From the NCBI GenBank assembly GCA_026785975.1, contig JAJAZB010000284.1:1-32120 (forward strand): DNA of 32,120 bases, read 5' to 3'. This document shows, piece after piece, positions 1-8,355 of this stretch. The stretch comes from Cytophagaceae bacterium. Lineage in GTDB: Bacteria; Bacteroidota; Bacteroidia; Cytophagales; Spirosomataceae. Both the position numbers and the translations under genes were made by a program. Position 1 is the stretch's first letter. Every line of letters begins with the position of its first letter. A model generated the notes under the pieces. That model made no database searches. It saw nothing but the letters and a program-made list of their open reading frames with translations, and was not told where the DNA came from.

Positions 1-390
1 CAGGGAACAACCAAGTTGGGTGAAGATTTGACCGCACCCTACGCCTTCACCTGGAGCAACGTGGCGGCGGGCAGCTACGCACTGACGGCCAAAGCCACCG
101 ATAACGCCGGGGCGACGAGCACTTCAGCAGTGGTGAACGTGACGGTGACCGCGCCCGCCAACCAGTCGCCGAGCGTAAGCCTGACATCCCCGGCCAACAA
201 TGCCAGTTTCACCGCTTCGGCCAGCATTGCGCTATTGGCCAACGCCAGCGACGGGGATGGCAGCGTTTCTAAAGTGGAGTTTTTCCAGGGAACAACCAAG
301 TTGGGTGAAGATTTGACCGCACCCTACGCCTTCACCTGGAGCAACGTGGCGGCGGGCAGCTACGCACTGACGGCCAAAGCCACCGATAAC
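1..390 (+). repeat. Coding tandem repeat: 1-105 is identical to 286-390 (period 285 bp, 95 aa)
   Basis: Direct base-by-base comparison of the two segments. Confidence 0.95.
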
Positions 391-984
391 CTGGGCGCAA
401 TGACTACGTCGGCGACGATCAACGTGACAGTTAACGGAGGCGGGCCGGTGGCCGACATCAGCGGCCCCGACTGCGCGAACACCAACGCCGTGCTGACGTA
501 TGAACTCAGTGCCGCCAACCGGGCGAACGCTACGAGCTACTCCTGGTGGTGTACCGGTTCGACGGCCAGCCTTGCTTCCCCGGCGGGCCAGCCCTACAAA
601 ACCACGATCGACTTTGGCCCCTGGTTCAGCGGCGGGCAGGTCTGCGTGGGAGTCGGCTACTCCGCCGCGCCCTGGCACAAGCAATTTTGCAAAACTGTAG
701 GCCGTTGCACCGCCCGCCTCAGTGCCGAAGTTTGGGAAGAATTGCCTACAAATCCAGTCTTTCCCAACCCCACGCCCGAAGGCTTCACCTTCGTGGCCGA
801 CCACCCCGTGCGCAGCCTGCGCGTACTCGACCTGTTGGGCCGTGAACACGTCAGCGCCGGGGTGCTTGAAATGGGCCAGCGCGTGAATTTTGGCGAACGC
901 CTGGAAGCCGGAAGCTATACGCTCCGCATCGAATATACCGACCAAACCCGCCGGACGGTGAAGCTGATGAAGACGGGGCGATGA
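1..984 (+). CDS. Secreted protein with tandem bacterial Ig-like domains and a probable T9SS type A C-terminal sorting domain (5' end outside the window)
   Basis: Open from the window start; repeated 'VEFFQGTTKLGEDLTAPYAFTWSNVAAGSYALTAKATDN' Ig-like units; C-terminus 'VFPNPTPEGFTF...LRVLDLLGREH...GSYTLRIEYTDQTRRTVKLMK' resembles a type A sorting domain. Confidence 0.85.
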   Translation, partial: QGTTKLGEDLTAPYAFTWSNVAAGSYALTAKATDNAGATSTSAVVNVTVTAPANQSPSVSLTSPANNASFTASASIALLANASDGDGSVSKVEFFQGTTKLGEDLTAPYAFTWSNVAAGSYALTAKATDNLGAMTTSATINVTVNGGGPVADISGPDCANTNAVLTYELSAANRANATSYSWWCTGSTASLASPAGQPYKTTIDFGPWFSGGQVCVGVGYSAAPWHKQFCKTVGRCTARLSAEVWEELPTNPVFPNPTPEGFTFVADHPVRSLRVLDLLGREHVSAGVLEMGQRVNFGERLEAGSYTLRIEYTDQTRRTVKLMKTGR

Positions 985-1029
985 GAGGGGACTGGCCCTT
1001 CCGAAAATACTCGTTCGAAATGCCCCCAA

Positions 1030-1093
1030 CCCCCTAAAAGGGGGCTTAAACAGCCTGGAAGAATCTGCCATAAAAAGCCCTCTTTCGGAGGGC
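1030..1093. terminator. Two small hairpins: ccccct-aaa-aggggg (1030-1044) and gccctc-tttcg-gagggc (1077-1093)
   Basis: Perfect short inverted repeats downstream of the Ig-repeat gene. Confidence 0.5.
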
Positions 1094-1123
1094 GGGGAAG
1101 CCCGTTCGTGAAAACTCCCTAAA

Positions 1124-1149
1124 CCCCACCCCGAGTACTCGGGGTGGGG
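1124..1149. repeat. 26-bp perfect palindrome CCCCACCCCGAGTACTCGGGGTGGGG
   Basis: Self-complementary by direct reading. Confidence 0.9.
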
Positions 1150-1161
1150 CGGGCAAGTATC

Positions 1162-1635
1162 ACGGGCTTTAGCCCTGACCCACCAAGCCCAGGTCGTACG
1201 TCAAAATTTGGGTACACGCCGTTTGGGGTACCAAACACCGGGAGCCACTGCTGACCCAATCGGTCAGAACCGAGCTTTTCAGGCACATTCGCGAGAATGC
1301 CCGTGTCAAGGAAATCTACCTGGATTTTATCAATGGCGTGGACGATCACGCGACGCCTTATTCGCGCTAAACGCTAACATGAGCATTGCCAAAATGATGC
1401 AACTCATCAAAGGCGAATCGTCGTTTTGGGCGAACAAAGAAGGGCTGTTGCCGAACGCCCCTCTCGAATGGTCGCAGGAGTATTTTGCCGTGTCCGTCAG
1501 TGAGTCGCAGGTTGAACGCGTACAGGAATTACATCCGCAACCAGGAGGAGCATCATCGTCAGAAGACGTTTGCCGGGGAATGCACGGAATTCCCGGAGAA
1601 ATACGGATTCACGCGCATTAAGGGCTAAAGCCCGT
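1162..1635 (+). mobile_element. Remnant IS200/RAYT-like element bounded by 15-bp inverted repeats ACGGGCTTTAGCCCT / AGGGCTAAAGCCCGT
   Basis: 1162-1176 is the exact reverse complement of 1621-1635; a decayed Y1-type transposase lies between. Confidence 0.75.
1191..1628 (+). pseudogene. Y1 (HUH) transposase, IS200-like/RAYT, with frameshifts and no start codon
   Basis: Spliced reading '...SYVKIWVHAVWGTKHREPLLTQSVRTELFRHIRENARVKEIYLDFINGVDDH / ALFALNANMSIAKMMQLIKGESSFWANKEGLL...EWSQEYFAVSVSESQVERVQE / YIRNQEEHHRQKTFAGECTEFPEKYGFTRIKG*' spans three frames. Confidence 0.8.
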
Positions 1636-1753
1636 TGGGTGGATTGCCACTCGGCCCCACCCTGAAGAGCGGGGTTTGGGGAGGAAAACGTGCTCTGCCG
1701 TCGTGGGCAGTATCCGCGCCGACCGGAGCTTAATTGTGTATTTTGACTTTTCC

Positions 1754-1792
1754 TACCGGTCGGACCCTGAGTTACTCGGGGTCCGACCGGTA
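1754..1792. repeat. Strong hairpin TACCGGTCGGACCC...GGGTCCGACCGGTA
   Basis: 14-bp perfect stem, with an additional GAG/CTC inner pairing. Confidence 0.85.
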
Positions 1793-1964
1793 TTGTTTTG
1801 TGCCGCTTCCTGACCCGGTTAAGCCTTCTCGCTTAAGTCGGTCCGTTCTCATTTGAAACGAGATAGAAAAAATAAATCGTGGTCGATAACCTCAGCAGGC
1901 CGGGGGCGATACACAGGAAAAGCAACATTCATTTTGATTTCCAACCTCCTAAACGTCTACTGCC

Positions 1965-2210
1965 ATGAAAGCTGTCTTTGCCCTAACCGGACTCCTGTTC
2001 TTCACCCTGTTGGGACTTCAAACCCAAATCACCCTGTTCGAATTGAAACTGGAGTTTCAGGTCTATTTTGAACTGAACTACCACCAGGGAAGGATCGGCC
2101 AGAACGAGCATCAGCCGGAAAATAATCAGTATCAAGCCAGCAACATCTCTCACTTAAACTCGAAATTATACGACAAGGTCGGAATGGGTGCAGCGAAAAT
2201 CTGGAGTTGA
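1965..2210 (+). CDS. Possible small hydrophobic-N-terminus protein; 3' end overlaps the antisense end of the TonB receptor
   Basis: ORF 'MKAVFALTGLLFFTLLGLQTQITLFELKLEFQVYFE...' with a signal-like N-terminus; no family recognised. Confidence 0.25.
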   Translation: MKAVFALTGLLFFTLLGLQTQITLFELKLEFQVYFELNYHQGRIGQNEHQPENNQYQASNISHLNSKLYDKVGMGAAKIWS

Positions 2211-4552
2211 TACGCTTTGGTAGCGCGGTTTTCGGTGCGAAAAAAGACGGAGTACGCGTTTTTACGCCCGTACAAATTATACACGGTAAACGTCCAGTGA
2301 CCCTGCCAACGGCGATCTTTCATGCTGGGGCTGTAGATATTCCACGAAAAATCGAGGCGGTGGTAGGCCGGAATGCGTTCCTGGTTGCGTTCGTTGTAGT
2401 ACGGGTAAATCCGGCCCTGATAGCCGATGTAGCCCTCCGGCGCGGTGTAGGGCCGTCCGCTGCTGTAAGCAAACGTGAACGAAAAACTGTGGTGCTTGCC
2501 CTGGTTGATGTTGAGGCTGGCGTTGAACGTATGCGGACGGTCGTAGTTGGCCCGGTACCAGTCGCCGCCGTTGATGCGCTCGCGAAAACTGGCTCCCTGA
2601 TCGACCTGGTTGAAGGTCCGGGCGAAGGTGTAGTTGACCCAGCCGGTGAGTTCGCCTTTCTTTTTGGCCAACATCACTTCCAAACCGTAGGCCTTGCTGC
2701 GGCCCTGCAAAAGTTGCGTTTCGGGGTAGGGTTGGAGCAGGAAATCGGCACCGGGTTTGTAGTCGATTACGTTTTGGGTCGTGCGCCAGTAACCCTCCAG
2801 CGTGAGTTCGTAAATGTTTTCGTTCAAATTCTGGAACCAACCCGCCGAGAGTAACTGGCTGATTTGCGGGCGGATGTGCTCGTCGCTGGTTTTCCAACGG
2901 GCGGTGGGCAGGGGCGTCGTCGTGTTGGTTACTACTTGCAAATACTGCCGCATGAGGTTGTAGCCAAATTTGACCGAGGCGTTGGGACCCACCGAGTAGC
3001 GAATGCCCAGGCGTGGCTCGAAGCCGCCGTAGCGGTGGGTCACCTGTCCGGCGCCATAGCGCACGGAATCGATTACGGATACTTCATCCACGGACTCGCC
3101 CGTGGCGTAACGGCGCACCAAACCCGGCCCGAGGTTCATGAAATACGAATACCGCAACCCCGCCGACACGGCCAGATTGGGCGTGAGACTCATCTCGTCG
3201 TCGGCGTGAATGGCGAGTTCAACGGCGTTTTCATTGGGCGTTTTCTGATAATTCACGCTCGGACTGCTGCCCGGCAGGAGTTCACCCGGATTGAGCCGGT
3301 AGTGCGTGGCGTTGACGCCCACTTCGGTTTTATGGTCTTTCCACTGGTAGTTGAGGTTGGTCTTAAACTGTCGTTGCAACAAGCCTTGCTGTAGCACGAC
3401 TTTGTTGGACGAGTTCAACTCGGGCGATAAAATCTTGGGCACGTAACTGGCCACGATGGCCGTGGTCTGGAGATTGAGGCGGGAGTTGATCGCCAGAAAC
3501 CACCGCGCCATGCCGTTGAGAGTTTTGTGGTCGTACTGCGTCGAGGTGGCGTTGATGTTGGCCAGACTACCCAGCAGCGAAGTCTGGAAAAAGTCTTTGC
3601 TCCAGTACCCCGACACCGTAAACGTGTTGCGGTCGTTGGCCCGCCAAAACAATTTCGCGGCGGCATCGCCAAAGTTGGCCTTGATGTTGTTGAGCCGCTT
3701 GGAGGCCAGTGGCAACAGGAAATCATTGAACGCGCCCCGGCCCGATACCAGCAAAGCCATTTTTCCCTTCACAATGGGAATTTCAGCAGTCAACCGATTG
3801 GAGACCAGACTGATACCTCCGGTCAGTTGAAACTTCTCCAGGCTGGGGTTTTTCAGGGCGATGTCGAGCACCGAGGCCGCCCGACCGCCGTAGCGGGCGG
3901 GTACGTTGCCTTTGTACAAATCCAACCCGCTGACGGCATCGGGCGGGAACGCCGAAAACAACCCGAACATGTGGGTAGGATTGAAGATGGGCATATCGTC
4001 GAGTAGAATCAGATTCTGGTCGGTGGTGCCCCCGCGTATGTTAACCCCGTTGGCGGCCTCGCCCACGCTGCTCACGCCAGGCAGCATTTGCAGCCCCCGC
4101 AAGATGTCGACTTCCCCCATGGCCGAGGGTAGTTTTTGCAAGGTTTTAATGTTAATCTGGCTCACGCCCAACAAGGGTTGCCGGATAGTGCGGTCGAAGC
4201 CCTTGCTGGTCACCACGACTTCCTCCAACTGGCTCGATACCGTACCCAGGCGCACGTCGAGGCGGGCATCGCGCTGGATGTTCATCACCACCCGGAAGGG
4301 TACGTACCCCACGTGCCGCACCACCACAATACGCGGCCCCGACGTGACGGTAATGGCAAAGCGCCCTTCGGCGTCGGTGTAGGTACCCGTCACCGATTTG
4401 TTGTAATCAACGACAATAGCCGCCCGGACGAGGGGTTTACCATCGGTCGAATCACGCACCACGCCGCTAAGCGTGTAGCCGTAGGTCATTTGGGCGGAGG
4501 CACGGTGCCCGAGCAAGGCCAGGGCAGTCAGGAAGAGGAGAAGTCGGTTCAT
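2150..4552 (-). CDS. TonB-dependent receptor with N-terminal carboxypeptidase-like regulatory domain and plug
   Basis: 'GVVRDSTDGKPLVRAAIVVDYNKSVTGTYTDAEGRFAITV', plug 'GEVDILRGLQMLPGVSSVGEAANGVNIRGGTTDQNLILLDDMPIFN', beta-barrel C-terminus. Start placed at MNRLLLFLTALALL (4550-4552), a signal peptide, instead of the longer ORF. Confidence 0.9.
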   Translation of the reverse strand: MNRLLLFLTALALLGHRASAQMTYGYTLSGVVRDSTDGKPLVRAAIVVDYNKSVTGTYTDAEGRFAITVTSGPRIVVVRHVGYVPFRVVMNIQRDARLDVRLGTVSSQLEEVVVTSKGFDRTIRQPLLGVSQINIKTLQKLPSAMGEVDILRGLQMLPGVSSVGEAANGVNIRGGTTDQNLILLDDMPIFNPTHMFGLFSAFPPDAVSGLDLYKGNVPARYGGRAASVLDIALKNPSLEKFQLTGGISLVSNRLTAEIPIVKGKMALLVSGRGAFNDFLLPLASKRLNNIKANFGDAAAKLFWRANDRNTFTVSGYWSKDFFQTSLLGSLANINATSTQYDHKTLNGMARWFLAINSRLNLQTTAIVASYVPKILSPELNSSNKVVLQQGLLQRQFKTNLNYQWKDHKTEVGVNATHYRLNPGELLPGSSPSVNYQKTPNENAVELAIHADDEMSLTPNLAVSAGLRYSYFMNLGPGLVRRYATGESVDEVSVIDSVRYGAGQVTHRYGGFEPRLGIRYSVGPNASVKFGYNLMRQYLQVVTNTTTPLPTARWKTSDEHIRPQISQLLSAGWFQNLNENIYELTLEGYWRTTQNVIDYKPGADFLLQPYPETQLLQGRSKAYGLEVMLAKKKGELTGWVNYTFARTFNQVDQGASFRERINGGDWYRANYDRPHTFNASLNINQGKHHSFSFTFAYSSGRPYTAPEGYIGYQGRIYPYYNERNQERIPAYHRLDFSWNIYSPSMKDRRWQGHWTFTVYNLYGRKNAYSVFFRTENRATKAYQLQIFAAPIPTLSYNFEFK

Positions 4553-4605
4553 GCAATTGTAAAGGGAATAATCGTCGGGGGTTGAAGGTTGGTAAAAAAC
4601 AAGAT

Positions 4606-5778
4606 TCATTGACGCCAGCCCTCCGGTTGGGTGGCCGTCCGGGTGTCGCTGGGAATGCAAAGCGCCGTGGGCGGACGAAAGCCAAACGGGGTTCTGACAA
4701 ACGGCTCGGGAATCGGCGCACGGTTTCCGTTCTGGGCTTGAAACAGCCCCAACGGAGTCCCGGTGGCGTTTTTTCGGTCGAGCCAGTAGCGGCTGGTACT
4801 CACGGCACCCACCGTAAAATAACCCACCACAATCTCACGCTCATTGGCGAGGTTACGTACGTTGCCAATGAGTGGAACCGGCGGGGTATCGGCCAGCCCG
4901 CCATTGGCCTGGGTTTGGGCCTGAAACAACTGGTAATAACGGTAGGCCTCGGCGGTCAGCGCTTGCTGACGAATCTCGACCAACGCACCCTGAGCCTGAT
5001 AGTACGGAATTTGCCCCGCTCGCCGCCCGATGATGGGTTGTCCGTTGGAAAAGCGGTCGGCGAAAACATTGATGTCCCGACTGAAGAACAGATCCCAGCA
5101 CTTGAAGCGGCAATTGTAATCGTACCAGTGTGGCGGAACCGCGTTGGGGTAGGAGAAAGGCGCATTGCTGCCGCACGCATTTTCGCCGATCAGCACGGTA
5201 CCCTGGCAGGAGTGGCACCAGTCCTGCCGTTCCCAGAGCGTCCAGGTCCAGCGGTAAAAATTACGGGCATCCGCCGGATCCTGCGTGTCGATGTACAGGT
5301 CGTGGGTCGGTATAAAATACTCCCGTTGCGCGTCGGCAATGCCCTGCGGATTAAACTGATCGTACACCTTGTTCAGGGGTGGCACGGTTTGCATCGTTTC
5401 CACCGTCGACTCGTAGCGTTGGCCTCCCGGCGTCGTGAAGCGCAACTGATATTGGTCGCCGATCCGTCCCCGGTAGCCCTCGGGCAATTCGTACGAACCT
5501 AGGGTAGTCTCGCGCAGGGAAATCGCCGCGCCGTTGACGAGGACCGTCACCTTAGCACCGGTCATGGGTTCTTCCACAAATTCATTGAAGGGCTTGGCCA
5601 GCGAGCGCACCAGCCGCACAAACTGACGTTCGGCCTGGTCGGTTATCGAGGCGTCTACCACGAGAATCTCGCCTTCGAGGTTGAGATTCGGGTCGTATTC
5701 TTCGACACACCCCTGCCCACCCATCAGCAAAGCGCCAAAAAGAAGGAGTCGAATCGTGCGAAAGTTTGTTGATGTCAT
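4606..5778 (-). CDS. DUF4249 lipoprotein, paralogue 1
   Basis: Lipobox-like N-terminus (LLMGGQGC), 'CVEEYDPNLNLEGEILVVDASITDQ...', C-terminal 'CIPSDTRTATQPEGW'; homologous to the next two ORFs. Confidence 0.85.
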   Translation of the reverse strand: MTSTNFRTIRLLLFGALLMGGQGCVEEYDPNLNLEGEILVVDASITDQAERQFVRLVRSLAKPFNEFVEEPMTGAKVTVLVNGAAISLRETTLGSYELPEGYRGRIGDQYQLRFTTPGGQRYESTVETMQTVPPLNKVYDQFNPQGIADAQREYFIPTHDLYIDTQDPADARNFYRWTWTLWERQDWCHSCQGTVLIGENACGSNAPFSYPNAVPPHWYDYNCRFKCWDLFFSRDINVFADRFSNGQPIIGRRAGQIPYYQAQGALVEIRQQALTAEAYRYYQLFQAQTQANGGLADTPPVPLIGNVRNLANEREIVVGYFTVGAVSTSRYWLDRKNATGTPLGLFQAQNGNRAPIPEPFVRTPFGFRPPTALCIPSDTRTATQPEGWRQ

Positions 5779-5804
5779 GCGGCGTTTTTCAAAATAACTC
5801 TAAT

Positions 5805-6977
5805 TCAGCGCCAGCCCTCCGGCTTGATGGGCGTGCGGGTGTCGCTGGGTACGCAACGGGCCGGTGGCGGGCGCAGTGGGAATGGCGTGGCCGGTTCGGG
5901 ATTGGGCGCGTGGCCAAACAAGGTCAGCAGCAGGCCGATGCCCGTGCCCGAGGTGTTCCGGCGGTCGAGCCAGTAGCGCACACCCGACACCGACGAAGCC
6001 GAGAAGTACCCCACCACATTTTCGCTGCTGACGTCGAGGCTGCGCACGTTGCCGACGATGGGCGAGGGCGGCGTATCGGCCAGGCCACCGGTGTTCTGGG
6101 TTTGGTCCTCAAATAGTTTGAAATAGCGGTAGGCACCCGGCGTGAGGGCATACTGGCGAATTTCAACGAGCGCGGGCTGCCGGTGGTAGAGGGGAATTTT
6201 AGCGACCAGCCGCCCGGTGAGGGGCCGGCCATTGCCGTACACATCAGCAAACAGGTTCAGTTCCACGCCCCGGATGATGTCCCAGCAGGGTGAGATGCAG
6301 TCGTAATCGAAAAAATTGTTGACGGGTAAGGTGTTGTCGGTTCGGCAATTTCCATCGCCCGTGAGGTCGTTGGTCGAGATAAAAATTCCCCGTTGGCAGG
6401 AAGCGCAGTACACCTGTTGTTCCCAGAGTGTCCAGCGCCACTGGTAGAAATTGCGCTCATCGGCTGGGTCCTGGGTATCGATATAAATCAGGTTGGCCGG
6501 GGTAAACCGCGTCCGCTCAGCATTAGCAATGCCCTGACTGTCAAAGGCATCGTACACCTTCCCGATTTTTGGGCCCGTTGGCATGGTTTCCACCGACGAT
6601 TCGTAGTGTTTGCCGTCGGGCAGTTGAAAGCGCAACTGGTAGCGGCTACCCGCCTGGCCCCGGAAGCCCTCGGGGAGTTCATACGTGCCGGGCGTTACGA
6701 TGCTCTCGTTCAATTTGATCCCCGGCGTCCCGTTGACGAGTACTTCCACCTGGGCACCCCTCACCGCGACGGTGGATGCGAAATTGCGGTTGAACACGCG
6801 CGACCGGCCAATTTTAACCGTCTGTTTTTCGGCAATATCCGTAAGCACGCCATCCACCACCAATACTTCAGCCGTCAGCGTGAGTTTGGGTTCGTAGGGA
6901 TCGACGCAGGCGGACAAACCCAGCAGCAAAGCGCCAACCACGACCATGGATTTTCGTAAAAAAGGGAGAGAAAGCAT
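5805..6977 (-). CDS. DUF4249 lipoprotein, paralogue 2
   Basis: 'LLLGLSACVDPYEPKLTLTAEVLVVDGVLTD...CVPSDTRTPIKPEGWR'. Confidence 0.85.
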   Translation of the reverse strand: MLSLPFLRKSMVVVGALLLGLSACVDPYEPKLTLTAEVLVVDGVLTDIAEKQTVKIGRSRVFNRNFASTVAVRGAQVEVLVNGTPGIKLNESIVTPGTYELPEGFRGQAGSRYQLRFQLPDGKHYESSVETMPTGPKIGKVYDAFDSQGIANAERTRFTPANLIYIDTQDPADERNFYQWRWTLWEQQVYCASCQRGIFISTNDLTGDGNCRTDNTLPVNNFFDYDCISPCWDIIRGVELNLFADVYGNGRPLTGRLVAKIPLYHRQPALVEIRQYALTPGAYRYFKLFEDQTQNTGGLADTPPSPIVGNVRSLDVSSENVVGYFSASSVSGVRYWLDRRNTSGTGIGLLLTLFGHAPNPEPATPFPLRPPPARCVPSDTRTPIKPEGWR

Positions 6978-7013
6978 GAAAACGGGTTCTGAGCAAAAAA
7001 CGGAGGCACAAAC

Positions 7014-8345
7014 TACCGATAGTTCAGTTGGGCACCAACGGCCCTGCTCGCGGGATAAATGGGATTGATCGCAAAATTTGCTCTGCTATTTTGGCCAACC
7101 CACTGGTTTAAAGGGCGTACGGCCCTCGCCGGGTACACAGACCGCCGTCGGTGGACGGAGGGCACTGGGAGGTTCGGGATTGGCCGGGCGGTTGTTGAGT
7201 CCGACGAATAAATTGATGGGTAGTCCGCTGACATTTTGCCGGTCGAGCCAGTAACGCACCGAGGCGACCGACGAAGCCCCGAAATACCCCGTTACCTTAT
7301 CCTGCTCGTCGGTTCGGTTGCGCACGTTGCCCAGGAGTGGCGCGGGCGGGGTGTCGGCCAGGCCACCCGTGTTCTGGCTTTGATCCTGGAGGAGCTTGAA
7401 ATACCGGTACGCTTCCCGGCTCAGGGAGGACTGCCGGATTTCGATCAGCGCACCCAGATTCTGATAATATGGAATCGTGGCGACCAGCCGACCCACCACC
7501 GGGCGGCCCTTGGAGTACGCGTCGTCGAACAGATTGACGTCCAGATTCCGAATAATTTCCCAGCACGAACCCAGGCAATTATAATCGTAAAGATTACTGG
7601 GTAGCAGCGAGCGGGTGGTCTGGCAACTCCCCGACAAGGCATTGGCACTCAGGTTATAAATTCCCTGCTGGCAGGTTGCACACCAGGTTTGCTGTTCCCA
7701 GAGCGTCCAATTCCAGCGGTAAAAATTACGCGCATCCGCCCGGTCCTGGAAGTCAATGTAGATCAGATTGGCGGGTAGCGCCCGCGTTTTTTCAATGTTG
7801 ACGACCCCCGCCGCGTCAAAACGATCGTACACTTTTCCAATGGGAGGCACCCCCGGCATTACCTCGACGGACGACTCGTAACTCTGGCTTCCAATCTGAA
7901 AGCGCAACTGGTAACTACTGCCCACTTTTCCCCGAAAATCATCGGGTGCTTCATATTGACCTTTGACGGTGCCCTCCCGCAAGGCGATCAGCGTCTGGCC
8001 GTTGACCAGAATCTCCGCGCGGGCACCCTCCACGGGTATCGTGGCCGGGATACCGTTGAATAGTTGGGCGCGGGCGATTTTCACGACCTGTTTTTCGGGT
8101 AAATCCGTCACGGTACCATCCACAACGAGCAGAACGGCATCAGTGACGAAGTTCCCTTCGTAAGGCGCTACGCAGGCGGACAAACCCAGCAGCAGGATAC
8201 CAACGACGATAGATTTTCGTGAGGAAAGAAAAGAAAGCATGAAACCTGGTTCAGAGAATCGAGCGAAGGCGCAAATTACGGATAGTTCGGGTAGGCACCA
8301 ACGGCCTTGCTCGCGGGATAACTGGGATTGGTCGCAAAGTCAACC
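7014..8345. repeat. Duplicated leader sequence upstream of DUF4249 paralogues 2 and 3 (about 7014-7080 and 8277-8343)
   Basis: 'gatagttcagttgggcaccaacggccctgctcgcgggataaatgggattgatcgcaaaa' versus 'gatagttcgggtaggcaccaacggccttgctcgcgggataactgggattggtcgcaaag'; offset about 1263 bp. Confidence 0.85.
7086..8240 (-). CDS. DUF4249 lipoprotein, paralogue 3
   Basis: 'LLLGLSACVAPYEGNFVTDAVLLVVDGTVTD...CVPGEGRTPFKPVGWPK'. Confidence 0.85.
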   Translation of the reverse strand: MLSFLSSRKSIVVGILLLGLSACVAPYEGNFVTDAVLLVVDGTVTDLPEKQVVKIARAQLFNGIPATIPVEGARAEILVNGQTLIALREGTVKGQYEAPDDFRGKVGSSYQLRFQIGSQSYESSVEVMPGVPPIGKVYDRFDAAGVVNIEKTRALPANLIYIDFQDRADARNFYRWNWTLWEQQTWCATCQQGIYNLSANALSGSCQTTRSLLPSNLYDYNCLGSCWEIIRNLDVNLFDDAYSKGRPVVGRLVATIPYYQNLGALIEIRQSSLSREAYRYFKLLQDQSQNTGGLADTPPAPLLGNVRNRTDEQDKVTGYFGASSVASVRYWLDRQNVSGLPINLFVGLNNRPANPEPPSALRPPTAVCVPGEGRTPFKPVGWPK

Positions 8346-8355
8346 CGGAACCCGT

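Noticed and set aside
1-390. Repeat array considered as CRISPR-like
   Set aside because: Only two long coding repeats, in frame with an Ig-like domain protein; no spacer structure or cas genes.
232-1071. Long minus-strand ORF opposite the Ig-repeat gene
   Set aside because: High-GC antisense ORF; the plus strand carries recognisable repeats and a sorting domain.
2207-4006. Multiple plus-strand ORFs over the TonB receptor and DUF4249 genes
   Set aside because: Antisense shadow ORFs without recognisable domains; the minus strand is clearly coding.
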